Assembly (NCBI GenBank): GCA_001899285.1
Contig: MKWA01000015.1
Span: 294,919 to 358,918 of the forward strand
Length of the DNA: 64,000 bases
Source: Rhizobiales bacterium 64-17
GTDB lineage: Bacteria; Pseudomonadota; Alphaproteobacteria; Rhizobiales; Xanthobacteraceae
Direction: 5' to 3'
Part shown: positions 26,000 through 35,128 of the stretch, one piece after another
How positions within the stretch are numbered: the stretch's first letter is position 1
How the letters are laid out: every line of letters starts with the position of its first letter
Notes under the pieces: model-generated
Database searches by the model: none
The model's input: only the letters and a program-made list of their open reading frames with translations
Told to the model about the DNA's origin: nothing
Program-made: the position numbers and the translations under genes

Positions 26000-27024
26000 C
26001 CATCGCTGACGATGCGCCGGCTTCAATGACGTTTGAGCAGTGGCGGCAGCAGGCCGGCGGCACCGTCCGGTTCTTCAGCCTGGGGCGGCATGCGCTGGTC
26101 GAGGCGTTGAAGGTCGCGGGCGTCGGTCCCGGCGACGCGGTGCTGCTGCCGGACTTCATCTGCCGCGATGTGCTGGCGTCGCTGCACGCGCTCGGCGCCC
26201 GACCGGCCTGGTATGCGGTCGATGAGAGTCTTGCGCCGGCGGTCCAGCAAGATGCGTGGCCGGCCGCCCGCGCGGTGGTCGCGGTCAACTATTTCGGATT
26301 TCCGCAGCGCCTCGATCCGTTCCGGACCTATGCCGCACGAACCGGTGCGGTCCTGGTCGAAGACAACGCCCACGGGTTTCTCTCGCGAGACGACCACGGA
26401 CAGTGGCTTGGGACGCGGACCGAGATCGGCATCTTCAGCCTGCGCAAGTCGCTGCTGCTGGCGGACGGCGCGATGATCCGGTGCGGCACGAATGGCTTCG
26501 CGGATCGGTTGTCGGCGCCGCTGGCGGAGCACGGCGGCGGATATGCGCCCGCGGTCGCGGTCAAGGCGCGGCTTCGCCGTCTTCCGGTCGGCGGACCGCA
26601 GATCGCGAAAGCCGCGACCACCGCAATCCGTCTGCTGCGCCAATGGCGCTCCGGCACCGCCGTCCCGGATGACGATGCGGAGGCCGAGCGAGTGGTCCCC
26701 GCTCCGGCGGCGCCGCATCTTGGATTGCAGAGAGAGCTTGCGGCGTTTGATCCTGAAGCGGAGATCGCGCGCCGTCGTAACGCTTACGCCGATGTCGAAG
26801 CTTTTGCGCGACGGTACCGCATCAGGCCGCTGTTTCCCGCGCTGGGTGATGCCACCGTGCCCTATGGCTTCGCTTTCCGCGCCGACGATGCGGGCCGGCA
26901 GACGATGCAGGGATGGGCGGCGCGCCGTGGGTTCGACGTGATTTCATGGCCGGCGTTGCCGGACGAGATCGCCGGCCGGGTGCCGGATGCCTTGCGCGAC
27001 ATCCGGCTCGTGAATTTTCTGTAG
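25996..27024 (+). CDS. DegT-like PLP-dependent aminotransferase-fold protein
   Basis: A 342-residue divergent member of the DegT fold. LVEDNAHGFLS gives the Asp that binds the pyridine nitrogen and FSLRKSLLLADGAMI carries the PLP Lys, but the usual GDGG after the Lys is ADGA and the protein is 25-60 residues shorter than its relatives in this window. TTG 25996 overlaps the preceding stop; ATG at 26026 is an alternative start. It is followed by a FemAB/GNAT-like gene and a deacetylase. It could be an aminotransferase for an unusual sugar or a non-catalytic or differently acting PLP protein. Confidence 0.7.
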   Translation: MTIADDAPASMTFEQWRQQAGGTVRFFSLGRHALVEALKVAGVGPGDAVLLPDFICRDVLASLHALGARPAWYAVDESLAPAVQQDAWPAARAVVAVNYFGFPQRLDPFRTYAARTGAVLVEDNAHGFLSRDDHGQWLGTRTEIGIFSLRKSLLLADGAMIRCGTNGFADRLSAPLAEHGGGYAPAVAVKARLRRLPVGGPQIAKAATTAIRLLRQWRSGTAVPDDDAEAERVVPAPAAPHLGLQRELAAFDPEAEIARRRNAYADVEAFARRYRIRPLFPALGDATVPYGFAFRADDAGRQTMQGWAARRGFDVISWPALPDEIAGRVPDALRDIRLVNFL

Positions 27025-27032
27025 GTGACGCG

Positions 27033-28058
27033 GTGGTTCTGTGGCGGATCGCCAACGATGAATCCGATGCGGCGTGGGACCAGCATCTCCGCGCGGCGCG
27101 CGATGCCGTGGTGTTCCAGTCAGCCGGCTGGGCCGCGTTCAAGGCGCAGGCCGGCTGGCGGCCGTTCCGCGCGGTGGCGCAGGACGATCATGGTCGCGTC
27201 GCCGCGATGGTGCAGTTCCTCGTCAAGCGCATGCCGCTCGGCGTGACCATGGCTTGGGCGCCGGGCGGGCCGATGTGGCGGTTCGCTGAACCGGTCGGCG
27301 AAATTCGGAAAGAGGACTGGGCTGGCCTGTTCGCACTTTTGACATCGCAGATGCCGTGCGTGCTGGCGCGGATCGATAGCTATGAGCCGGAGAGCGCCGG
27401 CGAGCCGTCGCCGTTCGGCGCGTCGGTCCGCCGGCCGCGCCATCGGATCGGCAGCGGCGCCTCGATCCGCTTCGATATCGCCGGTGGCGAAGATGCGTTT
27501 GTTGCCGGCATGTCGTCGAAACACCGCTATTATCTGCGCAAGGGTCTGGCGGCTCCGCTTCGCTGGGAGGCGGGGGCAACCGACCGCGATATCGCCGCGC
27601 TGGTGGCGCTGCATCGCGAGATGCAGACGACTAAAAATCTGCAGTCCGGTGCGCTGTCCGAGCAAACCTGTCGCGCCATGCGTGACGCGCTGGGGCCTGA
27701 CGGCATGACCATCGTGACCGGCTATGTCGACGACCGGCCGGTCACAGCGTGCCTGACGCTCGATTTCGCCGACAGTGCATTCTACTACCTTGCCGCGACA
27801 GGCGCCGAGGGCCGCAAACTGTCGGCGGCCTACGCGATGTTGCCGCGGCTGGTCGCGGCGCTGCATGCCAAGGGAATCCGCCGGCTCGATTTCGGCGGCA
27901 CCGCGCCCGATGTATCGGAGCGCGCCGGCGTCGATCATTTCAAGAAAGGATTCGGCGGCGAGGCGGTGACCTATCGCGGCGAGTGGGAAGCCGCCAGCCT
28001 TCCGCTGCTGGCGCCCGCTGCCGGCCTGCTCATGAAGTGGCGCGGGATAACGCTGTGA
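27033..28058 (+). CDS. FemAB/GNAT-like acyltransferase of exopolysaccharide loci
   Basis: A 341-residue protein of the GNAT/FemAB superfamily (acetyltransferase_6-like). VVFQSAGWAAFKAQAGWRPF is the N-terminal domain, and SSKHRYYLRKGL, LVALHREMQTTKN and a C-terminal YYLAATGAEGRKLSAAYAML segment mark the second GNAT fold, where FemAB-like enzymes bind acyl-tRNA or acyl-CoA. GTG 27033 is the only start that leaves the preceding gene intact. It is followed by a polysaccharide deacetylase with a four-base overlap. Function could be transfer of an amino acid or acyl group to an amino sugar, but is unproven. Confidence 0.7.
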   Translation: MVLWRIANDESDAAWDQHLRAARDAVVFQSAGWAAFKAQAGWRPFRAVAQDDHGRVAAMVQFLVKRMPLGVTMAWAPGGPMWRFAEPVGEIRKEDWAGLFALLTSQMPCVLARIDSYEPESAGEPSPFGASVRRPRHRIGSGASIRFDIAGGEDAFVAGMSSKHRYYLRKGLAAPLRWEAGATDRDIAALVALHREMQTTKNLQSGALSEQTCRAMRDALGPDGMTIVTGYVDDRPVTACLTLDFADSAFYYLAATGAEGRKLSAAYAMLPRLVAALHAKGIRRLDFGGTAPDVSERAGVDHFKKGFGGEAVTYRGEWEAASLPLLAPAAGLLMKWRGITL

Positions 28059-28798
28059 CGCCGCTGAAAGCCGCCATCGGCGACGCAATCGCGGCGGCCT
28101 ACGCCGTGGGTGGGCTGCGCGCGCCCGCCGCCGGTTGTCGCGTGCTGATGTATCATGCGATTGGCGGCGCGGTCGCAGGCGATACGCAGCAGCTTTATAG
28201 CCTGGCGCCGGATCTGTTCGCGCGGCATGTCGGTATGCTGAAACGCCATCCGGTGGTCTCGTTGTCTGAGGGGATCGCACGCGGCGAGGGCCTCGCCGTG
28301 ACGTTCGATGATGGTTATCGCGACAACCTGACCGTGGCGGCGCCACTCCTCGTGGAAGCGGGCATTCCGTTCACGGTGTTCGTCGTCCCCACGTTTGTCG
28401 AGAGCGGTGCGCCGCAATATCTGTCGCGCTCCGAGGTGGTGTCGCTGGCGCGACTGCCGGGCGTCACCATCGGCGCGCACGGCTATTCCCACGCGCGGCT
28501 CACGGCTTGCGATGACGGCACGCTGGCGCGTGAACTCACGGCCAGCCGTGCCTGGCTTGAGGATTTGCTGGGCGCGCCGGTGACGACCATGTCCTATCCA
28601 CATGGAGCGGTGGATGATCGCGTTGCCGCGGCCGCGGCCGCAGCCGGCTTCACGCTTGCCGCGTGCAGCCGGTTCGGCAGCCATCGGATCGGCGGCGATT
28701 GCTATCGCGTGCCGCGCACCGATATCTGGTCGTTCGACGGCGCGCGCCGGTTGCAGAGCAAGATCGCCGGACAGTGGGACTGGATGGCGTGGCGTTGA
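28055..28798 (+). CDS. Polysaccharide deacetylase (NodB homology domain)
   Basis: A 247-residue NodB-fold carbohydrate esterase. VTFDDGYRDN holds the catalytic base Asp and the metal-binding Asp, and IGAHGYSHARL supplies the two metal His residues. SYPHGAVDD continues the pattern and the C-terminal half contains the expected Tyr/Trp-rich barrel strand (DIWSF). There is no clear signal peptide, so it may act in the cytoplasm on a nucleotide or lipid-linked sugar or have a non-classical route. GTG 28055 overlaps the FemAB gene by four bases and the following GT2 starts three bases after its stop. Confidence 0.85.
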   Translation: MTPLKAAIGDAIAAAYAVGGLRAPAAGCRVLMYHAIGGAVAGDTQQLYSLAPDLFARHVGMLKRHPVVSLSEGIARGEGLAVTFDDGYRDNLTVAAPLLVEAGIPFTVFVVPTFVESGAPQYLSRSEVVSLARLPGVTIGAHGYSHARLTACDDGTLARELTASRAWLEDLLGAPVTTMSYPHGAVDDRVAAAAAAAGFTLAACSRFGSHRIGGDCYRVPRTDIWSFDGARRLQSKIAGQWDWMAWR

Positions 28799-28800
28799 CC

Positions 28801-29601
28801 ATGGCAGTACCGATCCCGGTCAGCGTTATCGTGCCGGCCTACAATGCCGCGTCGACATTGCCGCGCGCCCTGGACTCGATCGCGGCGCAAACCGCGCGTC
28901 CGCAAGAGGTCATCATCGTCGATGACAGCAGCACCGATGCGACGGCGGATGTGGCGGCGCAATGGTGTGCGGCGCATCCGGATTTGTCGATCCGTGTGCT
29001 GCGGCTTTCGCAAAACGGCGGTGCGGGGACCGCGCGGAATGCGGGCTGGGCGCAGGCCACGGGAGAGTTTATCGCGTTCCTCGATGCCGATGACGCCTGG
29101 CATCCCCGCAAATTGGCGATCCAGCACGGTTGGATGGCACGGCATCCGCAGGTGGCGATCTGCGGTCATCGCTGCGACGTACTCGGCGAGCCTGCGCGCG
29201 GCATCGAAGCGCGCGATGATGCGGAGCCGCCGGTGACGATGCGCGATCTCGGTGATTTCCTGATGGCGAACCGGATGTCCACGCCCTCGGTGATGGTGCG
29301 CCGGGATGTCCGTCCGCGCTTCATCGAAGGCAAACGGCACTCCGAGGATTATCTGTTGTGGATGGAGATCGTCCACGCGCATGGGCCGGCGGCCGTCATC
29401 GCGTGGCCGCTGGCGACGCTGTTCAAGGCGCGCTACGGCGAGGCCGGGCTGAGTGGCGACCATCGCCGGATGCGGCTCGGTGAGGCGGATACGTTCGCGC
29501 GCTTGCGGCGTCAGGGCGTCATTGCGCCGCTGACGTGGTGTCTGATCGCGGCGCTCGGATGGCTTAAATTCGTCCGGCGCCAGTGGGCGCGACGCGGTTA
29601 G
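28801..29601 (+). CDS. Glycosyltransferase family 2
   Basis: A 266-residue GT-A transferase starting at ATG 28801. VSVIVPAYNAASTLPRALDSI, EVIIVDDSSTDAT and FIAFLDADDAWHPRKL are the three classic GT2 segments including the DxD (LDADD). The second half contains SEDYLLWMEIV, the base/acceptor loop. It sits between the deacetylase and asparagine synthetase, probably in the same operon. Its sugar is unknown. Confidence 0.85.
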   Translation: MAVPIPVSVIVPAYNAASTLPRALDSIAAQTARPQEVIIVDDSSTDATADVAAQWCAAHPDLSIRVLRLSQNGGAGTARNAGWAQATGEFIAFLDADDAWHPRKLAIQHGWMARHPQVAICGHRCDVLGEPARGIEARDDAEPPVTMRDLGDFLMANRMSTPSVMVRRDVRPRFIEGKRHSEDYLLWMEIVHAHGPAAVIAWPLATLFKARYGEAGLSGDHRRMRLGEADTFARLRRQGVIAPLTWCLIAALGWLKFVRRQWARRG

Positions 29602-29620
29602 TGGGAAATTTGGTTTCGCC

Positions 29621-31567
29621 ATGTGCGGCATCGCCGGTCTGATCGCGCAAGGCTCGCAGGCGGAGCTTGAACGGCTCGCCGCCGCGATGGCGTCCGCGAT
29701 CGCTTATCGCGGGCCGGACGGCGCGGGCGTGTGGGCCGATGCCGAAGCGGGCGTGGCGCTGTCGCATCGCCGCCTTGCCATCGTCGATCTCACGCCGACC
29801 GGCGCGCAGCCGATGGTGTCGGCGGATGGCCGCTGGGTCATGTCCTACAACGGCGAGGTTTATAATGCGGAGGCGATCGCGCGCGCCCCGCAGATGGCGG
29901 GACTGGTCCGTCGCGGCACGTCCGACACCGAGATCATCCTCGAATCCGTGGCGCGGCGTGGGCTGGACGCGACGCTCGCCGATCTCAACGGCATGTTCGC
30001 CATCGCGTTGTGGGATCGCGCGACCCGCACGCTGCATCTCGTCCGCGACCGGATGGGCATCAAGCCACTGTTCTATGTCCGCACGGCGCGCGGCAGTTTC
30101 TTCGCATCGGAATTGAAAAGTTTTCACGCGGCCGGGCTCGCGTTGGACATCGATCCGGCCTCGGTCGCGAGTTTTCTGCGTTACGGCTATGTGCCGGCGC
30201 CGTATGCGGTCTATCGCGGTGTGATGAAAGTGATGCCCGGCGAGATCGTCTCCCTCGACGGGTCGGGAGCGGTGCAGCGGCGGCGTTACTGGAGCCTCGA
30301 AACGGCGGCGCGCGACGGTGCGGCCAGGCCGTTCTCCGGCGATGACCGTGAGGCGGAGGACGCGCTGCAGGCGCTGCTCGCGGACGCGGTATCGTTGAAC
30401 CTGATGTCGGACGTCCCGCTCGGCGCGTTCCTGTCCGGCGGCATCGATTCCTCGCTGGTGGCGGCGTTGATGGTCGCGGCAGGGCGCGGACCGGTGCGGA
30501 CCTTCTCGATCGGCTTTCCGGATTTCGGCTACGACGAATCCGCGCATGCAGCTGCCGTTGCGAAACACCTCGGCACCGCGCATGAGCAGATGACCGTGAC
30601 CGCCGCCGAGGCGCTGGCCGTGGTGCCGTCGCTGCCGGACATCTACGACGAGCCGTTCGCGGATTCCTCGCAGATTCCGACCTATCTCGTGTCGCGCATG
30701 ACCCGCGCGCGCGTCACGGTCGCGCTGTCGGGCGACGGCGGCGACGAACTGTTCGCGGGCTATAACCGGCATCTGTTCGCCGCCGGCCGGCTGGCGATGC
30801 TGCGCCGGTTGCCGCTGCCGTTGCGCCGGAGCGCGGCGGCGCTGCTGTCGGCGGTGCCGGGCGTCGGCGTCGAGGCGGCGGCGCGGCTGTTGCCGTCGTC
30901 GCTGCGGGTCTCGCAACCGGCGCTGAAATTGCGGAAGCTTGCCGAGGTGCTGGCGCGCGATGGTGACGACGTCTGGCGGCGGCTCATGAGCCAGAACGAC
31001 GACGTCGCGGCGTTGATGCCCGGCGTCGCCGAGCATCCGCTGGCGTTGCCGCACGCCGATGGCGATCTGCTCGCGCGCATGCAGGTCTACGACGCCGCCA
31101 CCTATCTTCCCGACGATATCCTGCAGAAGGTCGATCGCGCGGCGATGGCGGTGTCGCTCGAGGTGCGCCCGCCGCTGCTCGACCATCGGGTGGCTGAATT
31201 TGCGCTCTCGTTGCCGGCGCGCCTGCGCATCCGCGACGGCGAGAGCAAGTGGCTGCTGCGGCGTGTGCTCGACCGTTATGTGCCGCGCTCGCTGGTCGAA
31301 CGGCCAAAAATGGGCTTCGCCGTTCCGCTCGATCAATGGTTGCGCGGACCGCTGCGCGACTGGGCGGACGATCTGCTCGACCCGCAGCGATTGGGCGGCG
31401 GCCTGCTGGATACGGCGGCGGTGCGGCGCCTGTGGGACGACCACCTGACCGGTCGCGCCAATCATGCCTACGGTTTATGGGCGGTGCTGATGCTCGAAGC
31501 CTGGCGGCGGCGCTGGAATGCCGCGCCGGGCGATATCGCGCTGGCGCGAACCGCCACGGCCGGTTAG
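29621..31567 (+). CDS. asnB: Asparagine synthetase (glutamine-hydrolysing), glycan-cluster type
   Basis: A 648-residue two-domain enzyme. The N-terminal glutaminase starts MCGIAGL with the nucleophilic Cys2, and the C-terminal synthetase has the ATP pyrophosphatase loop FLSGGIDSS and SGDGGDELFAGYNRH. It uses glutamine and ATP to amidate a carboxylate. In exopolysaccharide and O-antigen loci such AsnB-like proteins (for example WbpS) amidate uronic acids. The neighbouring UDP-sugar dehydrogenase and glucuronate epimerase make that the favoured role, although plain asparagine synthesis cannot be ruled out. The start ATG gives the required N-terminal Cys2 after Met removal. Confidence 0.9.
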   Translation: MCGIAGLIAQGSQAELERLAAAMASAIAYRGPDGAGVWADAEAGVALSHRRLAIVDLTPTGAQPMVSADGRWVMSYNGEVYNAEAIARAPQMAGLVRRGTSDTEIILESVARRGLDATLADLNGMFAIALWDRATRTLHLVRDRMGIKPLFYVRTARGSFFASELKSFHAAGLALDIDPASVASFLRYGYVPAPYAVYRGVMKVMPGEIVSLDGSGAVQRRRYWSLETAARDGAARPFSGDDREAEDALQALLADAVSLNLMSDVPLGAFLSGGIDSSLVAALMVAAGRGPVRTFSIGFPDFGYDESAHAAAVAKHLGTAHEQMTVTAAEALAVVPSLPDIYDEPFADSSQIPTYLVSRMTRARVTVALSGDGGDELFAGYNRHLFAAGRLAMLRRLPLPLRRSAAALLSAVPGVGVEAAARLLPSSLRVSQPALKLRKLAEVLARDGDDVWRRLMSQNDDVAALMPGVAEHPLALPHADGDLLARMQVYDAATYLPDDILQKVDRAAMAVSLEVRPPLLDHRVAEFALSLPARLRIRDGESKWLLRRVLDRYVPRSLVERPKMGFAVPLDQWLRGPLRDWADDLLDPQRLGGGLLDTAAVRRLWDDHLTGRANHAYGLWAVLMLEAWRRRWNAAPGDIALARTATAG

Positions 31568-31582
31568 AGCGTTCGCGGACGA

Positions 31583-32881
31583 ATGCGAGGATCGACGTTG
31601 CAGCACGGACGCAGGATCGCGGTCATTGGCCTCGGATATGTCGGCTTGCCGGTGGCGGTGGCCTTCGCGCGTGCCGGCGCGCCGGTAGTCGGGTTCGACA
31701 TCAACGCAGCGCGCGTGGCCGAACTCCGTGCCGGAACCGACAGCACCCGCGAGGTTGAGCCCGGCGATCTGCGCCACCCGGCGCTGTCCTGTGAAAGCGA
31801 CGCGGCGCGGCTCGCCGGCTGCGACTTCTTCATCGTCACGGTGCCGACGCCGGTGGATGGCGACTGCCGCCCGGACCTCGGCGCCATGCTGAAGGCGTCC
31901 GAGACGGTCGGCCGCGCGATGCAGCGCGGCGCCATCGTCGTCTATGAATCGACGGTCTATCCCGGCGCGGTCGAGGAGGACTGCGTGCCGGTGCTGGAGC
32001 GCGTCTCGGGGCTTCGCAACGGCACGGATTTCACCGTCGGCTACTCGCCGGAGCGCATCAATCCCGGCGACAAGGCGCACCGGTTCGAGAGCATCGTCAA
32101 GGTCGTCTCCGCGCAGGATCAGCCGACGCTGGATATCGTCGCGGCGGTGTATGGTTCGGTGGTCAAGGCCGGCATTCATCGTGCGCCGTCGATCAAGGTC
32201 GCCGAGGCGGCGAAGGTGATCGAGAACACGCAGCGCGATCTCAACATCGCCTTCATGAACGAGCTGTCCGCGATCTTCCACAAGCTCGGCATCGATACTG
32301 CCGATGTGCTCGCGGCCGCCTCGACCAAATGGAATTTTCTCAACTTCCAGCCCGGTCTGGTCGGTGGACACTGCATCGGCGTCGATCCGTTCTATCTGAC
32401 CTATCGCGCGGAGAAAGCGGGGTATCACCCGGAAATCATCCTCGCCGGCCGCCGCATCAATGATGCGATGGGCGCGCGGATCGCCGGGGAATGCCTGCGG
32501 CTGCTCGCCGCGCGCGGCGTCGCGCGCCCGGTGGTGACGATCCTCGGCATGACGTTCAAGGAAAACGTGCCGGATATCCGCAACTCGAAAGTGATCGACA
32601 TCGCACGAGCACTGGCCGGGTCGGGCGCCGAGGTGCAGGTCCACGATCCGCTCGCATCGGCGGATGAGACGCGGCATGAATATGATCTCGCGCTGACCGG
32701 CCTCGATGACCTGCGGCCGGCCGATGCTGTTATTCTCGCCGTGTCGCATCAGGACTATCTTGCGCAGGGCTGGGCGCTGGTGCGGCGACTGCTGAAGGCG
32801 GATGGCGGCATCGTCGTCGACGTCAAATCGAAGCTCGACCGCGCGACGAAACCGGAAGGGGTTGACCTGTGGCGGCCATGA
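31583..32881 (+). CDS. UDP-sugar 6-dehydrogenase (TviB/WbpO-like)
   Basis: A 432-residue nucleotide-sugar dehydrogenase. IAVIGLGYVGLPVA is the NAD loop, YSPERINPGDK the WbpO/TviB signature (UDP-GlcNAc/GalNAc dehydrogenases), Lys211 and Asn215 and the catalytic Cys264 in GLVGGHCIGVDPF are present. It oxidises C6 of a UDP-sugar to the uronic acid in two NAD-dependent steps. ATG 31583 is used; TTG 31598 has a better-spaced GAGGA and would shorten the protein by five residues. It overlaps the next epimerase gene by four bases. Confidence 0.88.
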   Translation: MRGSTLQHGRRIAVIGLGYVGLPVAVAFARAGAPVVGFDINAARVAELRAGTDSTREVEPGDLRHPALSCESDAARLAGCDFFIVTVPTPVDGDCRPDLGAMLKASETVGRAMQRGAIVVYESTVYPGAVEEDCVPVLERVSGLRNGTDFTVGYSPERINPGDKAHRFESIVKVVSAQDQPTLDIVAAVYGSVVKAGIHRAPSIKVAEAAKVIENTQRDLNIAFMNELSAIFHKLGIDTADVLAAASTKWNFLNFQPGLVGGHCIGVDPFYLTYRAEKAGYHPEIILAGRRINDAMGARIAGECLRLLAARGVARPVVTILGMTFKENVPDIRNSKVIDIARALAGSGAEVQVHDPLASADETRHEYDLALTGLDDLRPADAVILAVSHQDYLAQGWALVRRLLKADGGIVVDVKSKLDRATKPEGVDLWRP

Positions 32882-33894
32882 TGGACGGACCGATCCTCGT
32901 CACCGGCGCCGCCGGCTTCATCGGCTTTCACGTCGCGCGGCGGCTGCTGGCGTCCGGGCGCGCCGTTGTCGGCCTCGACAATCTGAACAGCTACTACGAC
33001 CCGTCGCTGAAACATGCGCGGCTCGCGGAATTGCGCAAGGCCGGTCTGTCCGATTTTGTCCAGCTTGATCTGTCGAACCGCGACGGCATCGCGGCGCTGT
33101 TCGCGAAGCACCGGTTTCCCGCCGTCATCCATCTGGCGGCGCAGGCGGGCGTCCGGCATTCGCTGGTCGATCCGTTCGCCTATATCGATTCCAACCTCGT
33201 CGGCTTCACGACGATCCTCGAGGGCTGCCGCCATAACGGCTGCCGGCATCTCGTTTATGCGTCGTCATCGTCGGTTTACGGCAGCAACACGACGATGCCG
33301 TTCTCGGTGCATCAGAATGTCGATCATCCGTTGAGTCTCTACGGCGCCTCGAAGAAGGCGAACGAACTGATGGCGCACGCCTATTCGCATCTGTTCCGTC
33401 TGCCGACCACGGGCCTTCGGTTTTTCACCGTGTATGGCCCTTGGGGGCGGCCGGACATGGCGATGTGGCTGTTCGCCAAGGCGATCCTCGCCGGCGAGCC
33501 GATCAAGGTGTTCAACAACGGCAATATGCGCCGCGACTTCACCTATATCGACGACATCGTCGAATCGATTGTGCGGCTCGTCGATCACGCGCCGGTCGCC
33601 GATCCGGCGTGGTCGAGCGCGACGCCCGATCCCGGAACCAGCAACGCGCCGTGGCGCGTCTACAATATCGGCAACAACAACCCGGTCGAACTGATGCGGG
33701 TGATCGAACTGATCGAGCAGGCGCTCGGCAGAGAGGCGATCAAGGAATTCCTGCCGATGCAGCCGGGTGACGTTCCCGCGACCTATGCGGACGTTGACGA
33801 TCTGATGCGCGCGGTGGATTTCCAGCCCGCGACGCCCATCGAGCGCGGCATTTCCGAGTTCATCGGCTGGTACCGGCAATATCACCGGGTGTGA
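32878..33894 (+). CDS. UDP-glucuronate 4-epimerase-like (LpsL type)
   Basis: A 338-residue SDR epimerase. ILVTGAAGFIGFHVA is the NAD loop, LNSYYDPSLKHAR and YGPWGRPDMAMWLF are diagnostic of UDP-glucuronate 4-epimerases, and SLYGASKKANE gives the Tyr-x3-Lys pair with SSSSVYGSN upstream. It interconverts UDP-GlcA and UDP-GalA. ATG 32878 overlaps the dehydrogenase stop. The last 35 bases overlap the end of the convergent flippase-like gene. The dehydrogenase immediately upstream may provide the uronic acid, though its TviB-like signature hints at an amino-uronic acid instead. Confidence 0.87.
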   Translation: MMDGPILVTGAAGFIGFHVARRLLASGRAVVGLDNLNSYYDPSLKHARLAELRKAGLSDFVQLDLSNRDGIAALFAKHRFPAVIHLAAQAGVRHSLVDPFAYIDSNLVGFTTILEGCRHNGCRHLVYASSSSVYGSNTTMPFSVHQNVDHPLSLYGASKKANELMAHAYSHLFRLPTTGLRFFTVYGPWGRPDMAMWLFAKAILAGEPIKVFNNGNMRRDFTYIDDIVESIVRLVDHAPVADPAWSSATPDPGTSNAPWRVYNIGNNNPVELMRVIELIEQALGREAIKEFLPMQPGDVPATYADVDDLMRAVDFQPATPIERGISEFIGWYRQYHRV

Positions 33895-34849
33895 CCGCCG
33901 GCGCGGACGGTGCCGGTTTGGTCTGCTGACGGCGCGCGAGCCACAGCACGCCGCCGGCAGCGCCGAGCAGGAACGCGCAGATGCCGAACGCCAGTGACAC
34001 CAGCAACCCGTCGCTCGCCGGCAATCCGGCATAGGTGAACGCCGTCACCATCGCGCCTTCGCGCACGCCCCATCCCGCGATCGACACCGGCACCGCCGCG
34101 ATCAGGATCACGGGCGGCACTAGCAGCAGCGCCGTTCCGAGCGGCAGACTTGAGTCGACGCTGCGTGCGATCGCCCACACCGCGAGCACGGTGATGAGAT
34201 GGACGGCGATCGTGGATGTCGCCACCGTCACCCCCGGCACGCGCGAGACGATGCAGCGACAGGCGATGTCGGCCGCTTCGTGCAGATGCCGCACGACGGC
34301 CCAGCGTGAGGCGATGCGCCGGCCGACGAGGCGCGCCAGCATCAACCCCGGAATGATCGCCAGCCCGGCGAGGCCGACCAGCGTCAGTGTCCAGCGTCCG
34401 ATCGGATTGCTGATGACGGCGAGCGACCAGGGCAGGCAGGCGAACACCAGCAGCGCCAGCCAGGTCAGGCCCGCGCCGCGGTCCACCAGCACCGAATAGG
34501 TCGCGCCTTTCCAGCGGCCGGTGTCTTTCGACAGCAGCACGATCCGCGCCGCATCGCCGCCCACGGTCGAGGGCAACGTCTGGCTGAAGAATGCGCCGAT
34601 CAGGCTGTAGATGAAGGCGCGGCCGGCGCCGAGCGGCGCGCCGCAGGCGATCGCGATGGCGCGCCAGCGCAGCGCGGTGAGGAACATCTGTACGGTCATC
34701 AGCGCCAGCGCGACCGCGTACCAGCCAATGTGGAGATTGCGCAGCCGGTCTTGCAGCGTTGCGAAATCGACGCTGCGCAGGGCGAGATAGAGGATCACCA
34801 CCGACACCGCGGCCTTCGCGGCAAAGGACAAGGCGGATTTCAACGTCAT
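33860..34849 (-). CDS. Lysylphosphatidylglycerol synthase-TM/UPF0104 membrane protein
   Basis: A 329-residue membrane protein with eight or so hydrophobic segments, e.g. AAVSVVILYLALRSV near the start, YAVALALMTVQMFLTALRWRAI and PSTVGGDAARIVLLSK. The last is the conserved LPG_synthase_TM signature (family formerly UPF0104). Members near glycan genes are thought to move lipids across the membrane (flippase-like), but the function is not settled. Met33 of the longer frame (34849) is chosen because upstream residues are Arg/Pro/Ala-rich and unlike a membrane N terminus. Its 3' end overlaps the epimerase gene tail-to-tail by 35 bases. Confidence 0.8.
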   Translation of the reverse strand: MTLKSALSFAAKAAVSVVILYLALRSVDFATLQDRLRNLHIGWYAVALALMTVQMFLTALRWRAIAIACGAPLGAGRAFIYSLIGAFFSQTLPSTVGGDAARIVLLSKDTGRWKGATYSVLVDRGAGLTWLALLVFACLPWSLAVISNPIGRWTLTLVGLAGLAIIPGLMLARLVGRRIASRWAVVRHLHEAADIACRCIVSRVPGVTVATSTIAVHLITVLAVWAIARSVDSSLPLGTALLLVPPVILIAAVPVSIAGWGVREGAMVTAFTYAGLPASDGLLVSLAFGICAFLLGAAGGVLWLARRQQTKPAPSAPAVTPGDIAGTSR

Positions 34850-35128
34850 CGGTCGTGGCGCCTTGTCGTGGCAGGTTGGCCGGGCCGGGAGACCCGTCGG
34901 AGGCATGGTCCGGGCCGCGCGGCCCGTGGCGCCGTGCCTTAGCATCGTCGTGACACTGCCGACAATCGCCGGTCAGGGCGATGGGCAGTCTCCGTGGTCG
35001 CGATGCGGTTAACGAAATCCGTTGTAACGCTTTGAATCAAAACGTGTCCGCGCTTTCGGGCCCGGCCGTCGCCAGCGCCGGCCCGGCATGCTAGGGCGAA
35101 CCCGCTTTTTCAGAGGGGAACTCGAATC

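Noticed and set aside
26913-27032. Longer start for the FemAB-like gene
   Set aside because: It would overlap the preceding DegT-like gene by about 110 bases in another frame; GTG 27033 is sufficient.
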